Below are positions 25,488 to 34,557 of a DNA stretch of 64,000 nucleotides, piece after piece. The stretch is from JAWKWA01 sp041397765. GTDB lineage: Bacteria; Pseudomonadota; Alphaproteobacteria; Rhizobiales; Hyphomicrobiaceae. The stretch is taken from contig JAWKWA010000007.1 of assembly GCA_041397765.1 (NCBI GenBank), positions 156,417 to 220,416 on the forward strand, written 5' to 3'. Below the pieces are notes generated by a model that worked only from the letters and a program-made list of their open reading frames with translations, was not told where the DNA came from and did no database searches. A program made the translations under genes and the position numbers. How positions within the stretch are numbered: position 1 is the stretch's first letter; the number at the start of each line of letters is the position of its first letter.

Positions 25488-26426
25488 ATGGCCGCCTCCG
25501 AACTCGATCTCTTCCGCGACATCCTGATGACCGTGACGCTGCCGATCGTGGCGCTGGTCGCGCTCGGAGGCGTGCTGCAGCGCAAGCTGAAGCTCGACAT
25601 CGCCTCGCTCAACCGCCTCCAGGTCTATGTCGTCCTGCCGGCCTTCCTCGTCCAATATCTCTCGACCGGCAGCCAGCCGCTCTCGGCGGTGTGGCCGATC
25701 GCCTGGCTCGGAGCCTTGAGCCTCGTCGTGCTGCTGGCGATCGGCTGGCTTGCGACCATCGTCGCCGGCGTCGGGCGGGACAACGGGCCGATGGTCGGGC
25801 TCGCCACCTCCTATTCCAATTCCGGCTTCTTCGGCATTCCGGTCGCCGCGCTCGCCTTCGGTGCCGACTATGTCGTGCACCAGTCGGTGATCGTCAGCCT
25901 GCACTCGATCCTTGTCGTGACGGCCGGCGTCTGGTTGCTGTCCGGCGAGAAGCGCGGGCTCATCGGCCGCCTCGCCAGCACCTTCGAGACGCCGATGATC
26001 CCGGCGATCATCCTCGGCCTTGCGCTGAAGGGGTTCGATGTCGAGGTGCCGTCGGTGGCGGCGACGCCCTTGAAGATGATCGGCTCGATCTTCACGCCGC
26101 TGGCGCTCTTCACCATGGGGGCGCAAATCGCCGATACGCGGGTGACGGAGGTGGGCCGGGGCGCGCTCGGTCTGATCGTCGTCCTGAAGCTGCTGGTTGC
26201 GCCGCTCGTCACGCTGTGGATGGCGCGGGCGGCGGGGCTGCCGGAAGACATTGCCGCGGTGCTGACGGTCGCGGCCGCGGCTCCGGTCGGCATGGTGCTG
26301 ACGATCTTCGCGGTGCAGTTCCGCAACAAGGGCGAGCTCGCCACCATGGCGGTGCTGGTCACCACGGTGCTGTCGCCGTTGACCGTCACGCTCTGGGTGC
26401 TGGCGTGGCGGCTCAACCTGTTGTGA
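25488..26426 (+). CDS. AEC-family (auxin efflux carrier type) permease
   Basis: A 312-residue membrane protein with about ten helices and the family's NSGFFGIPVAALAFG motif near residue 100. SIFTPLALFTMGAQIAD and AAAAPVGMVLTIFAVQF lie in the second half. Bacterial AEC proteins move malate, malonate or amino-acid-like compounds. ATG 25479 is an alternative start three codons earlier. A strong hairpin follows at 26471. Confidence 0.88.
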   Translation: MAASELDLFRDILMTVTLPIVALVALGGVLQRKLKLDIASLNRLQVYVVLPAFLVQYLSTGSQPLSAVWPIAWLGALSLVVLLAIGWLATIVAGVGRDNGPMVGLATSYSNSGFFGIPVAALAFGADYVVHQSVIVSLHSILVVTAGVWLLSGEKRGLIGRLASTFETPMIPAIILGLALKGFDVEVPSVAATPLKMIGSIFTPLALFTMGAQIADTRVTEVGRGALGLIVVLKLLVAPLVTLWMARAAGLPEDIAAVLTVAAAAPVGMVLTIFAVQFRNKGELATMAVLVTTVLSPLTVTLWVLAWRLNLL

Positions 26427-26470
26427 GGCGAGGCACGCGCGTTCGCGAACGCCGGGGGGCGCAACGCCAA

Positions 26471-26498
26471 ACCCCCGCCCAGTTTCCTGGACGGGGGT
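26471..26498. terminator. Hairpin terminator after the AEC permease
   Basis: ACCCCCGCCCAG (26471-26482) pairs with CTGGACGGGGGT (26487-26498): 11 of 12 bp paired, 4-nt loop TTTC. It lies 44 bp behind the permease stop, between convergent genes, and could serve both strands. Confidence 0.65.
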
Positions 26499-26597
26499 GT
26501 GACGGGAGAGTGGAGGAGGAGAGTTCCGCTGTCGTCGCCGGGCGCCTGTGCGCCCGCCGGTTCGCGGGACCGTCGTGGGCCGGTCCCGCCGTCGTCG

Positions 26598-26756
26598 TCA
26601 AAACGGACTGAACATCACTGTCGTGCCGTGGGCATGGGCCGAGCTCATCAGCGCGACGACCAGGAGCGCTCCCGCCGTCACCAGGCTGGCGAACACCGCC
26701 ACCCGGACGAGGCGAAGAAAGCGTCGGTCGACCGTCTTGAGAGAATTGAGGTCCAT
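26598..26756 (-). CDS. Small single-pass membrane protein
   Basis: 52 residues: a basic N-terminus (SLKTVDRRFLRLVR), one hydrophobic helix (VAVFASLVTAGALLVVALMSS) and a short tail AHAHGTTVMFSPF. AAAGG lies 5 nt before the ATG. No family is recognised. An AT-rich stretch upstream (26775-26820, including TATAAG on the minus strand) looks like its promoter. Confidence 0.5.
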   Translation of the reverse strand: MDLNSLKTVDRRFLRLVRVAVFASLVTAGALLVVALMSSAHAHGTTVMFSPF

Positions 26757-26919
26757 CGGAGCCTTTGCTTTCGGGCCGTAAAGAATGTCAGTTAGCGATC
26801 TTATAACAGAAGCGACCCACCGGGTCATCCGGAAGGGATGGGTAAGCTTAACCAGGGGTTAAGCCGCGTCCCGCCGGTGATCGCGGCCGGTCGAGGCGGC
26901 CGGTCGAGGGGGGAGCCGC

Positions 26920-27432
26920 CTACTCGTCGAGCCAGTCGGCGCAGCGCGGCGGCTCGGCGGTGCCCCAGGGCATGATCGGCACGGTCGAGGTCGAGTTCTT
27001 CGGGCTGCCCTCGATCAGCTTGTCGGTATAGACGAGATAGACCAGCACGTTGCGCTTCTTGTCGCAGCCGCGGACGATCTGCATCTTCTTGAAGAAGAAG
27101 GACCGGCGCTGGACGAAAACGTCCGAGCCCTGCTCGAAGCGCTTCTTGAAGACGATCGGGCCGACCTGGCGGCAGGCGAGCGAGGCATCCGACAGTTCCT
27201 CGGCAAGACCGAGCCAGCCGGTCCAGCCGCCCTTCTCGGGGACGGTGAAATGGCAGGCGACACCCTCCACGTCGGGGTCGTCGATGCCATAGGTCGCGAG
27301 CTTGTGGTCGGGCGAGAGGAATTTCCAGACGGTCGTCTTCTTGAAGATGAGGTCGGGGTCGTCGTCGGCGCGGGCAGGGAGTGCGGCGGCGATCGACACC
27401 AGCGCCAGGAACGCCAGCAGGAAACGGTTCAT
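26920..27432 (-). CDS. creA: CreA family protein
   Basis: A 170-residue periplasmic protein with a signal peptide (MNRFLLAFLALVSIAAALPARA) and CreA motifs: GIDDPDVEGVACHFTVPE, DASLACRQVGPI and VRGCDKKRNVLVYLVYTDKL. Conserved cysteines suggest disulfides. CreA is widespread but has no proven function. ATG 27432 has GAGGA 6 nt upstream; a GTG four codons earlier is less likely. Confidence 0.9.
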   Translation of the reverse strand: MNRFLLAFLALVSIAAALPARADDDPDLIFKKTTVWKFLSPDHKLATYGIDDPDVEGVACHFTVPEKGGWTGWLGLAEELSDASLACRQVGPIVFKKRFEQGSDVFVQRRSFFFKKMQIVRGCDKKRNVLVYLVYTDKLIEGSPKNSTSTVPIMPWGTAEPPRCADWLDE

Positions 27433-27819
27433 TCTCGTCCTCACGGTCGGGCGCCCGAAGTCTCGTGGGGCCGGTCGTCATATGGTGATTGTGCGGTGCG
27501 GGAGAAGGGGTGGCGGGCTGGACGCCGAACACCAGCCGTTTCCCCGGAAGCCGCGGAGCGGCATGTCGCGGAGAGCCTAGGGGGTATACGGCGAGAGGGT
27601 GCGAACCGGTCCGTCCGCTACCCTGGGTCCCGGCTCTGCGCCTGCTGTCGCAGGCTCCGGCCAGGAAAACGCACTGCAAGGCCTTGGCTCCGTCTTCGGC
27701 TCCTTCTTCGGCTTCGGCCGGGATGTCGGACAGGACGTTTGGTGCCAGGGCAAGTAGAGCCAGTCGTGCTGCAGCACGGCCTTCGATCCGTCGGAGCGGC
27801 TCGCCGAAATCCAGCCCTC
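27433..27819. other. Intergenic region without a convincing gene
   Basis: 387 bp. A short frame from GTG 27599 to TAG 27757 (+) would encode 52 residues with a glycine-rich GLGSVFGSFFGFGRDVGQD segment, made by a 12-bp direct repeat (GGCTCCGTCTTC/GGCTCCTTCTTC). It has no ribosome site, so I do not call it. Otherwise nothing is recognised. Confidence 0.4.
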
Positions 27820-28825
27820 TCACGCCCCAGCGGCCGCGCCGGCGAGATAGCGGGCGAAGGTCGTCTCGTCGATATTGGCGCCGCAGACGAGGAGGACGAC
27901 GTGGCGGCCCGCCAGTTCCTCGCGCAAGGGACCGATGAGGGCCGCGAGGCCGGCAGCGGGCGCGGGCTCGGCGGCGACCTTCAGGTCGCGGAACATGGAG
28001 CCGATGCAGTCCTTGATGGCGTCGTCACCGACCGCGACCATGCGCGCCACGTGATCGCGCACGAGGGCGAAGGAAAATGGCAGGTGCAAGGGCGCGCCGA
28101 GGCTGTCGGCGATGGTGCGGACCTCGACCTTCTCGAGCGGGCGGCCAAGGGCGAGATCTGCGCCATGCCGTCGGCGCCCGTCGGCTCGACGCCGTAGACC
28201 TTCACATGCGGAGCGGTCTGGGCGATCGCCGAGGCGATGCCGGCGAGGAGCCCGCCGCCGCCGACCGGGACGATCACCGCCTCGGCGTCCGGCACCTGGC
28301 TGAGGATCTCGAGCCCGATCGTGCCGGTGCCCGCCGCCGTGAACGGCCCCTCGAAGGGATGGACGAAGGCGCGGCCCTCGTTCCGGCGGATCGCCTCGAC
28401 CTTGCCGAAGGCGTCGGCGATGTCGTCGCCCAGCACGATCTCGGCACCGAGGGCGCGGCAGCGGGCGACACGGAACGGATTGGCGGTGCGCGGCATCACC
28501 ACCTTGGCGGTGGTGCCGAAGACCTTGGCCGCATAGGCGACGGCGATGGCATGGTTGCCGGCCGAGATGCCGGTGAGGCCGCGGCGGCGCTCGTCCTCGG
28601 TGAGGTTGAGCGTGACGTTGACGGCGCCGCGGGCCTTGAAGCTGCCGGTCGCCTGGAGAAGCTCGAGCTTGGCGGTGACGCGGGTGCCCTCGGGCAGGAG
28701 GCCGGCGAGCTCTGGCCCCGGCCAGCGGGCGACCGGGGTCTCGTTTACGAAGGGGCGGATGGCGTCCGCCGCCTCCTCTATGAGGGCGAGAGGAAGCGCG
28801 CTCGCGACGGGGCGAGGCGGCTCAT
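27820..28825 (-). pseudogene. Threonine dehydratase-like PLP enzyme, frameshifted
   Basis: The gene encodes a fold type II PLP enzyme. The PLP lysine lies in TGSFKARGAVN, SAGNHAIAVAYAAK follows, and the glycine loop is PVGGGGLLAG. The frame breaks near 28158. Adding one base restores GMAQDLALGRPLEKVEV and joins the C-terminal part ending LAGAAAGA (stop at 27820). A second break near 28795 is likely, because the natural ATG (28825, ATGA overlap with the upstream gene) is one base out of frame with the body. The corrected protein of about 330 residues would deaminate threonine or serine; the family also includes threo-3-hydroxyaspartate enzymes. It lies directly behind an equally damaged acetolactate-synthase-like gene. 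Confidence 0.8.
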
Positions 28826-30497
28826 CGGCCGGCCTCCTTGAGCGCGGCGGCGCGGATCTTCGCAAGCGTCGTCTTCGGCGTGATCGCCTCGGGGTCGATG
28901 CGGATTTCGATCAGCGCCGGTCGGCCGGCGGCGAGCAAGCGCTCGAGCGCGCCGCGGAATTCGGCGGTCGCCTCGACCGTCTCGCCGTGGCAGCCATGGC
29001 TCACGGCGAGGGCGGCGAAGTCCGGGTTCTTCAGGGCGGTGCCGGAGACGCGGCCGGGGAAATGCTTCTCCTGGTGCATGCGGATGGTGCCGTACATGCC
29101 GTTGTTGACGAGGATGACGACGATGTTGGCGTCGTACTGGCTGGCGGTGGCGAGCTCCTGGCCGTTCATCATGAAGCAGCCGTCGCCGGCGAAGGCGACG
29201 ACGGTGCGTCCGGGCGCGGCGATCTTGGCGGCGACGGCGGCGGGGACGCCAAAGCCCATGGCGCCGCAGGTCGGGGCGAGCTGCGAGCGCCAGGCCGAAA
29301 GCGGTGATAGCGGTGCAGCCAGCTCGAATAGTTGCCGGCGCCGTTGCAGAACACCGTGTCGGGCGGCAGCATCTCGCCGATCATGCCGCCATCACCTCCT
29401 CCATGCGGACGGGGCCGGGCGAGGGCTCGGGCTTGAGGAAGGCCTCGTAGTCGGCGTGAACGGCCTTGCGCCAGGCGGCGCGGGCGGGGCTCGAGCCGAT
29501 CGCGTCCGCGCATGGCGGCGAGCGCCTCGGCGAAGGCGCCGGTCGACTGCGCAGATCGGCAGGCTCGCGCGGTAGACGCGGCCGAGCTCGTCGCCGTCGG
29601 GGTGGACATGGACGAGGGTCTGGCGCGGCACCGGCGGCGCGACGAGCGAATAGTCCGACGTCGTCATCTCGCCGAGCCGGGCGCCGATGGCGATGACGAG
29701 ATCGGCGTCCTTGACGCGGCGGGCGAGCGCGGGATCGACGCTGATGCCGATATGGCCGGCATATGCAGGATGGCGGTTGTCGAAATAGTCCTGACAGCGG
29801 AAGGCGACGCCGACCGGCAGGTCGAGGCTCGTGGCGGCGGCCTCGAGCGCGGCCTTGGCTTCCGCGCTCCAGCCGGGGCCGCCGAGGATGACGAGCGGGC
29901 GCTCGGCGCGGGCGATGAGCTCGCCGAGGCGGGCCATGTCGGCGCCCGAAGGGGCAACGACGGCGATAGCGGATTTGGGCACGACGGGCACGTCGGAGAG
30001 GCCGGCGAGCACGTCCTCGGGAAGGCCGAGGACGACGGGGCCCGGCCGGCCGGAGCGGGCGCGGTGGAAGGCGCGGCTCACATATTCCGGCAGCCGGGCG
30101 GTATCGGCGACGACCTCGGCGGCCTTGCCGAGCAGAGCCGAAGACGGCTCTGAGGTCGAACTCCTGGAAGGCCTCGCGATCCTCGACGTCGCGGCCGGGC
30201 AGGCCGACGAACATGACGAGGGGCACCGAATCCTGCTGGGCGATGTGGATGCCGATAGAGGCGTTGGTGGCGCCGGGGCCGCGGGTGACGAAGCACGACG
30301 CCGGTGCCGCCGGTCATGCGGGCGTGGGCGTCGGCCATCATCGCCGCGCCGCCCTCCTGGCGGCAGACGATGTTGCGGATGCCCGATTGATAGAGCCCGT
30401 CGAGCACGGCGAGATAGCTCTCGCCCGGCACCGAATAGACCGTGTCGACGCCCTGGGCCTCGAGGGCCTCGACCAGGATGCGGCCGCCGTGACGCAT
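28822..30497 (-). pseudogene. Acetolactate synthase-like ThDP-dependent enzyme, multiply frameshifted
   Basis: Six frames must be joined to read it: the N-terminal ThDP-binding region (GVDTVYSVPGESYLAVLDGL, RQEGGAAMMADAHARMTG), the central domain (PLVILGGPGWSAEAKAAL, DYFDNRHPAYAGHIG) and the C-terminal ThDP/Mg domain (LAPTCGAMGFGVPAAVAAK, FAGDGCFMMNGQEL). Breaks fall near 30305, 30145, 29550, 29488 (CCCC run), 29382 and 29294; each is one base. The restored protein, about 560 residues, would be an IlvB-like synthase or related decarboxylase. All domains remain readable, so the damage is recent or artificial. The stop overlaps the dehydratase start. Confidence 0.8.
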
Positions 30498-30582
30498 GGT
30501 GGGTGTGCCTTTCGATCAGATGGCCGGGCCGAGGCGCCTGCGCCCCGGCTCGCGGCCGGGTCCGGTGTGCTCAGCCAAGCGT

Positions 30583-30624
30583 CTTAGAGCAAGTGCGACC
30601 GAGTTGGAATTCGATCGATCGTGT
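30583..30624. repeat. Degenerate intergenic repeat, copy C
   Basis: CTTAGAGCAAGTGCGACCGA, followed by GTTGGAATTCGATCGATCG, aligns with copy B at 23850-23893, sharing TTAGAGCA, GCGAC and CGATCGATCG. Like the other copies it lies between genes. Confidence 0.55.
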
Positions 30625-30704
30625 CGCCATGGGCCGCTCGTCCTCCGGCGCCGCCGTGTCGCGGCGGCGGTGCGAAAAAGGGCAAGGCTTGGTGGATAGG
30701 CGAA

Positions 30705-30733
30705 TTGACAACATTCCCGACTGACTGAACATA
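30705..30733 (+). promoter_or_regulatory. Candidate sigma-70 promoter for the TRAP operon
   Basis: TTGACA (30705-30710), a 17-bp spacer and AACATA (30728-30733). The -35 box is perfect and the -10 box weak. It lies about 145 bp before the start of the binding-protein gene. Confidence 0.4.
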
Positions 30734-30876
30734 GGCCATGGCGTCGAGCCGCTCGCCGTCGGTAGGGCAGTCCGATCGACAGTCGCAGGCAATGCGTGTC
30801 GCGCAGGCGATACTGGCAAAAGTGGCAACGAACGAGATCCGGCGGGCAGATACGGCCGGACCAACGGAGGAAACGC

Positions 30877-31877
30877 ATGAGGTTCTTTCTCGGTGCCGTC
30901 TCGGCACTCGCCCTGGCAATGGTCGCTCAGCCGGCTCTCGCCTCCGAAGGCTGCGATGACGGCGAGATCGTCATCAAGTTCAGCCACGATGTCGCGGAAA
31001 CCCATCCCAAGGGCGTCGCCGCCAAGCTGCTCGCCGGCCGCATCAACAAGGAGATGGACGGCAAGGCCTGCATGGAGATCTATCCGAACTCGACGCTCTA
31101 CGACGACGACAAGGTGAAGGAGGCGATGCTGCTCGGCGACGTCCAGCTCGCGGCGCCGTCGCTGTCGAAGTTCGAGGCCTATACCAAAAATACCGGCTGT
31201 TCGATCTGCCGTTCCTGTTCGATGATCTTGGCGCCGTGCAGCGCTTCTTCGATTCGGAAGCGGCGGGCACGCTCCTGCACACGATCGACGATGTCGGCTT
31301 CCACGGGCTCACATTCTGGTCGTCGGGCCTCAAGCAGTTCAGCGCGAAGAAGCCGCTCCTGGTGCCGAGCGACGCCAATGGCCTGAAGTTCCGCATCCAG
31401 CCCTCCGACGTCGCCCAGGCGATGATCGAGGCGATGGGCGGCTCGGCGCAGAAGCTCGCCTTCAAGGAGGTCTATGGCGCGCTGCAGACTGGCGTCGTCG
31501 ATGGCCAGGAGAATTCCTGGTGCAACATCTACACGCAGAAATTCTACGAGGTGCAGGACGGCATCACCCAGACCAACCACCAGTTGCTGGCCTATCTCGT
31601 GGTGACCAACAAGGAATGGTACGAGGGCCTGCCGGATGACGTGCGCGAGCAATTCACGACGATCCTCGCCGAGGTCACACGGTCGGTGAACGACAGCGTC
31701 GCCGCCAAGGAGCAGAAATGCCGCTCCGACATGATCGCGGCGGGCGCGACGGTGCGTGAGCTGACCCCCGAGCAGCACAAGGAATGGGTCGAGACCATGA
31801 AGCCGGTATGGACCCGGTTCGAGGCCGATATAGGCCGCGACATGATCGACGCCGCCGTCGCCGCCAACTCCAAGTAG
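30877..31877 (+). pseudogene. TRAP transporter substrate-binding protein (DctP type), one frameshift
   Basis: With one base restored it encodes about 333 residues: signal peptide MRFFLGAVSALALAMVAQPALA, then IVIKFSHDVAETHPKG, LLAGRINKEMDGK and, after the break, GLKFRIQPSDVAQAMIEAMG and GVVDGQENSWCNIYTQKFYE. These are DctP family motifs, including the Arg that pairs with the substrate carboxylate. The break is at the AAAAA run 31186-31190; one more A gives YTKKYRLFDLPFLFDDLG, as expected. GGAGGAA precedes the ATG. The downstream membrane genes are intact, so a sequencing error is more likely than a dead transporter. The ligand is probably a C4-dicarboxylate or other organic acid. Confidence 0.85.
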
Positions 31878-31966
31878 CGTTCTCGAGCCGTCCTGCCTGT
31901 CGCTCAGGCCGGTGGGACGGCTCGCATCCGTGCGCTTGGCAGCGCCGAGCGGTTCCGGGGGGAGCC

Positions 31967-32653
31967 ATGTCCTTCCTGCCCTATGGTCCCTGGCTGTCGC
32001 TGGCTGCGCTGGTGGCGGTCTATTTCTGCATCGACCGCGTCTATCCGCGCGGCCTCGCCCGCTTCGAGGAGAACGCGGTCGCGGTGCTCCTCGGCATCAT
32101 CACGCTCGTCGCATTCACCCAGGTGATCGCGCGCTACGGCTTCAACTCCGGCTGGTCGGGCGCGCTCGAGTTCCAACGCATCCTGTTCGCCTGGATGATC
32201 CTGTTCGGCATGAGCTACGGAGTGCGCGCCAACATCCATCTGGGGGTCGACGCGTTCATCCGGCTGTTGCCGCGGCCGCTCTTCAGGATCACCGCGGTGC
32301 TCGGGGCGCTCGCCTGCATCGTCTATGCGGCGATCCTGCTGGAATCGTCCTGGCTGCAGCTCTTCGGCGCCAAGACCTCGGGCGGCGCGGTCAAATACTG
32401 GTCGACCGTCTATCGCACCGGCTCGGGCCTCGACGAGATGAAGTGGCCGCAATTCGTCGTCGACCTGTTCGGGGCCAAGGAGCGCGTGCAGCGCTGGGTG
32501 GCCTATCTGATGCTGCCGGTCGGTCTTGCCCTGCTGATCTTCCGCTCGCTGCAGGCGCTCGTGCAGATCGTGCGCGGCGACCGCGAGCTGATGATCGCCG
32601 GCCACGAGGCCGAGGAGCTCGTCGCGGAGAACCGTGGCGTCCTGGAGGAATAG
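31967..32653 (+). CDS. TRAP transporter small membrane subunit (DctQ type)
   Basis: A 228-residue protein with four hydrophobic segments and the DctQ motif ALEFQRILFAWMILFGMSYG, then RANIHLGVDAFIRLLPRP. It is longer than the usual 160-190 residues because of a polar loop (about 125-175) before the last helix and a charged tail. GGGGGGAG lies 4 nt before the ATG. It works with the DctM subunit in sodium-driven organic-acid uptake. Confidence 0.9.
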   Translation: MSFLPYGPWLSLAALVAVYFCIDRVYPRGLARFEENAVAVLLGIITLVAFTQVIARYGFNSGWSGALEFQRILFAWMILFGMSYGVRANIHLGVDAFIRLLPRPLFRITAVLGALACIVYAAILLESSWLQLFGAKTSGGAVKYWSTVYRTGSGLDEMKWPQFVVDLFGAKERVQRWVAYLMLPVGLALLIFRSLQALVQIVRGDRELMIAGHEAEELVAENRGVLEE

Positions 32654-32656
32654 ACC

Positions 32657-34276
32657 GTGGAGCCGTTCATCCTCTTCATCCTGGTGCTGCTGTTCCTGTT
32701 CAGCGGCGTGCCGGTGGCGGTCTCGCTCGGCCTGTCTTCGATGATCGTGATCGCGTTCTTCTCGCGCGATTCGATGTCGTCGGTGGCGCTGCAACTGCTC
32801 GACGCCTCGCAGAACTACACGCTGCTCGCCATCCCCTTCTTCATCCTCGCCTCGTCCTTCATGTCGACGGGCGGCGTCGCCAAACGCATCATCCGTTTCG
32901 CCATCGCCACGGTCGGCCATTTCCGGGGCGGGCTCGCCATGGCCTCGGTCATGGCCTGCATTCTGTTCGCGGCACTCTCGGGCTCCTCGCCCGCGACCGT
33001 GGTCGCGATCGGCACGATCGCCATCGCCGGCATGCGACAGGTCGGCTATTCGCGCGATTTCGCCGCCGGCATCATCGCCAATGCCGGCACGCTCGGCATC
33101 CTCATCCCGCCCTCGATCGTCATGGTGGTCTATGCGGCGGCGACGGATGTGTCGGTCGGGCGCATGTTCCTTGCCGGCGTCGTGCCGGGGCTGGTCGCGG
33201 GCCTCATGCTGATGATCGCCATCTATGTCGTCGCCCGCGTCAGGGGCTTGCCGGCGGAGCCGTGGAAGGGGTTCGGCGAGATCCTGAACGGGGGCAAGGA
33301 CGCCGGCTGGGGATTGTTCCTCATCGTCATCATCATCGGCGGCATCTATGGCGGCGTGTTCACGCCGACCGAGGCGGCGGCGGTGGCGGCGGTCTATTCC
33401 TTCATCGTCGCGGTGTTCGTCTATCGCGACATGGGGCCGCTGAAGGGCAAACCGTGGCTCGGCGCGGACGACAGCGCGGCGGCGCGCACCGGCTTCTCGG
33501 CGCTGGTCTATGGTGTCGCATTCTTCTTCGTCTGGATGATCCTGTCGTTCTTCGTCACCTTCGAGAACGAGAACATCACGATCGGCGGGCGCGCCATTGC
33601 CGGGGGGCTGCTCGGCCTTGCCATCATGCTCGCCTACGGCTTCTGGCGCGGACCGCGGGCGGGCACGCGCAATCTGCTCGCCCTGTTGGCGGCCAGCCTG
33701 CCGGTCTGGGGGCGCAACCTCGCCATGACGGCGCGCACATTCCTGCCCGCTATCTTCCACGAGGAGACGCGCAAGGTGATGGTGGATGCCTCCAAGACCA
33801 CCGTCATGCTGATGTTCATCATCGTCAATGCGCTGCTGTTCGCCCATGTGCTGACCGCCGAGCGCATTCCCCAGGCGATCACCGACATCATGCTGGGCGC
33901 GGGCTTCAGCCCGTTCACCTTCCTGATCGCCGTCAATCTCCTGCTCCTGCTCGGCGGCCAGTTCATGGAGCCCTCGGGGCTCCTGCTGATCGTCGCGCCG
34001 GTGGTGTTCCCGATCGCCATCAAGCTTGGCATCGACCCGATCCATCTCGGCATCATCATGGTGGTCAACATGGAGATCGGCATGATCACGCCGCCGATCG
34101 GGCTCAACCTGTTCGTGACCTCCGGCATCACCGGCATGAGCCTCATCCAGGTGGTGCGGGCGGCGATGCCCTTCGTCGCCGTGCTGTTCCTGTTCCTCAT
34201 CATCGTCACCTACGTGCCGATCCTGACGACCTGGCTGCCCTACAGCCTGATGGGGCCGGAGCTCGTGGCGAAATAG
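32657..34276 (+). CDS. TRAP transporter large membrane subunit (DctM type) with extra segment
   Basis: A 539-residue permease. Family motifs are VAVSLGLSSMIVIAFF, AIPFFILASSFMSTGGVA, ALSGSSPATVVAIGTIA, GTLGILIPPSIVMVVYA and, near the end, MEIGMITPPIGLNLFVTSG. DctM proteins usually have 420-450 residues. Here about 110 extra residues (roughly 260-372), with two hydrophobic helices, lie between YRDM and VDASKTTVMLMFI. The start is GTG 32657, with GGAGGAA inside the end of the preceding gene. It carries the substrate delivered by the DctP-type protein. Confidence 0.92.
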   Translation: MEPFILFILVLLFLFSGVPVAVSLGLSSMIVIAFFSRDSMSSVALQLLDASQNYTLLAIPFFILASSFMSTGGVAKRIIRFAIATVGHFRGGLAMASVMACILFAALSGSSPATVVAIGTIAIAGMRQVGYSRDFAAGIIANAGTLGILIPPSIVMVVYAAATDVSVGRMFLAGVVPGLVAGLMLMIAIYVVARVRGLPAEPWKGFGEILNGGKDAGWGLFLIVIIIGGIYGGVFTPTEAAAVAAVYSFIVAVFVYRDMGPLKGKPWLGADDSAAARTGFSALVYGVAFFFVWMILSFFVTFENENITIGGRAIAGGLLGLAIMLAYGFWRGPRAGTRNLLALLAASLPVWGRNLAMTARTFLPAIFHEETRKVMVDASKTTVMLMFIIVNALLFAHVLTAERIPQAITDIMLGAGFSPFTFLIAVNLLLLLGGQFMEPSGLLLIVAPVVFPIAIKLGIDPIHLGIIMVVNMEIGMITPPIGLNLFVTSGITGMSLIQVVRAAMPFVAVLFLFLIIVTYVPILTTWLPYSLMGPELVAK

Positions 34277-34302
34277 GGCCTGACGCTGCCAGCGCGGCGT
34301 CC

Positions 34303-34330
34303 CGCGGCCGGGCCGTCTGGTCCGGCCGCG
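34303..34330 (+). terminator. Hairpin after the TRAP operon
   Basis: A perfect 9-bp stem (CGCGGCCGG/CCGGCCGCG) with a 10-nt loop lies 27 bp behind the DctM stop. No T-run follows, but the region behind it (34331-34380) is AT-rich and may hold the promoter of the next gene. Confidence 0.45.
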
Positions 34331-34557
34331 CGAAATCCGTTACAATCGTATCTTATCGGTTTGACTGGATATTCTCGACCTGCGCGACCATCTGCGCAGG
34401 AAGCTCGTATTGCGCGGGTGGCAAGGCGAGGGAGCTTTCTGGTGTGCGGGCGCTGATCGTCCGCGCAAAGATTTGAGCACCTTGCCGGGCGGGCGGTTGC
34501 CGGATCGGGCAACGCCCGGCGGGTATGATGGATCGACGGCCGCCTGTGGAGGGCGAG

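Larger units (their letters stand above)
30498..30876. other. Divergent intergenic region upstream of the TRAP genes
   Basis: 379 bp between the acetolactate-synthase-like gene (leftward) and the TRAP binding-protein gene (rightward). It contains repeat copy C (30583-30624) and a candidate promoter (30705-30733). No other gene is seen. Confidence 0.5.

Noticed and set aside
27599..27757. 52-codon plus-strand frame with GLGSVFGSFFGFG
   Set aside because: No ribosome binding site or clear start; the pattern comes from a 12-bp repeat.
31904..34045. 713-codon minus-strand frame opposite the TRAP genes
   Set aside because: The highly charged Asp/His/Arg-rich composition is typical of an antisense shadow; the plus strand has clear DctQ and DctM proteins.
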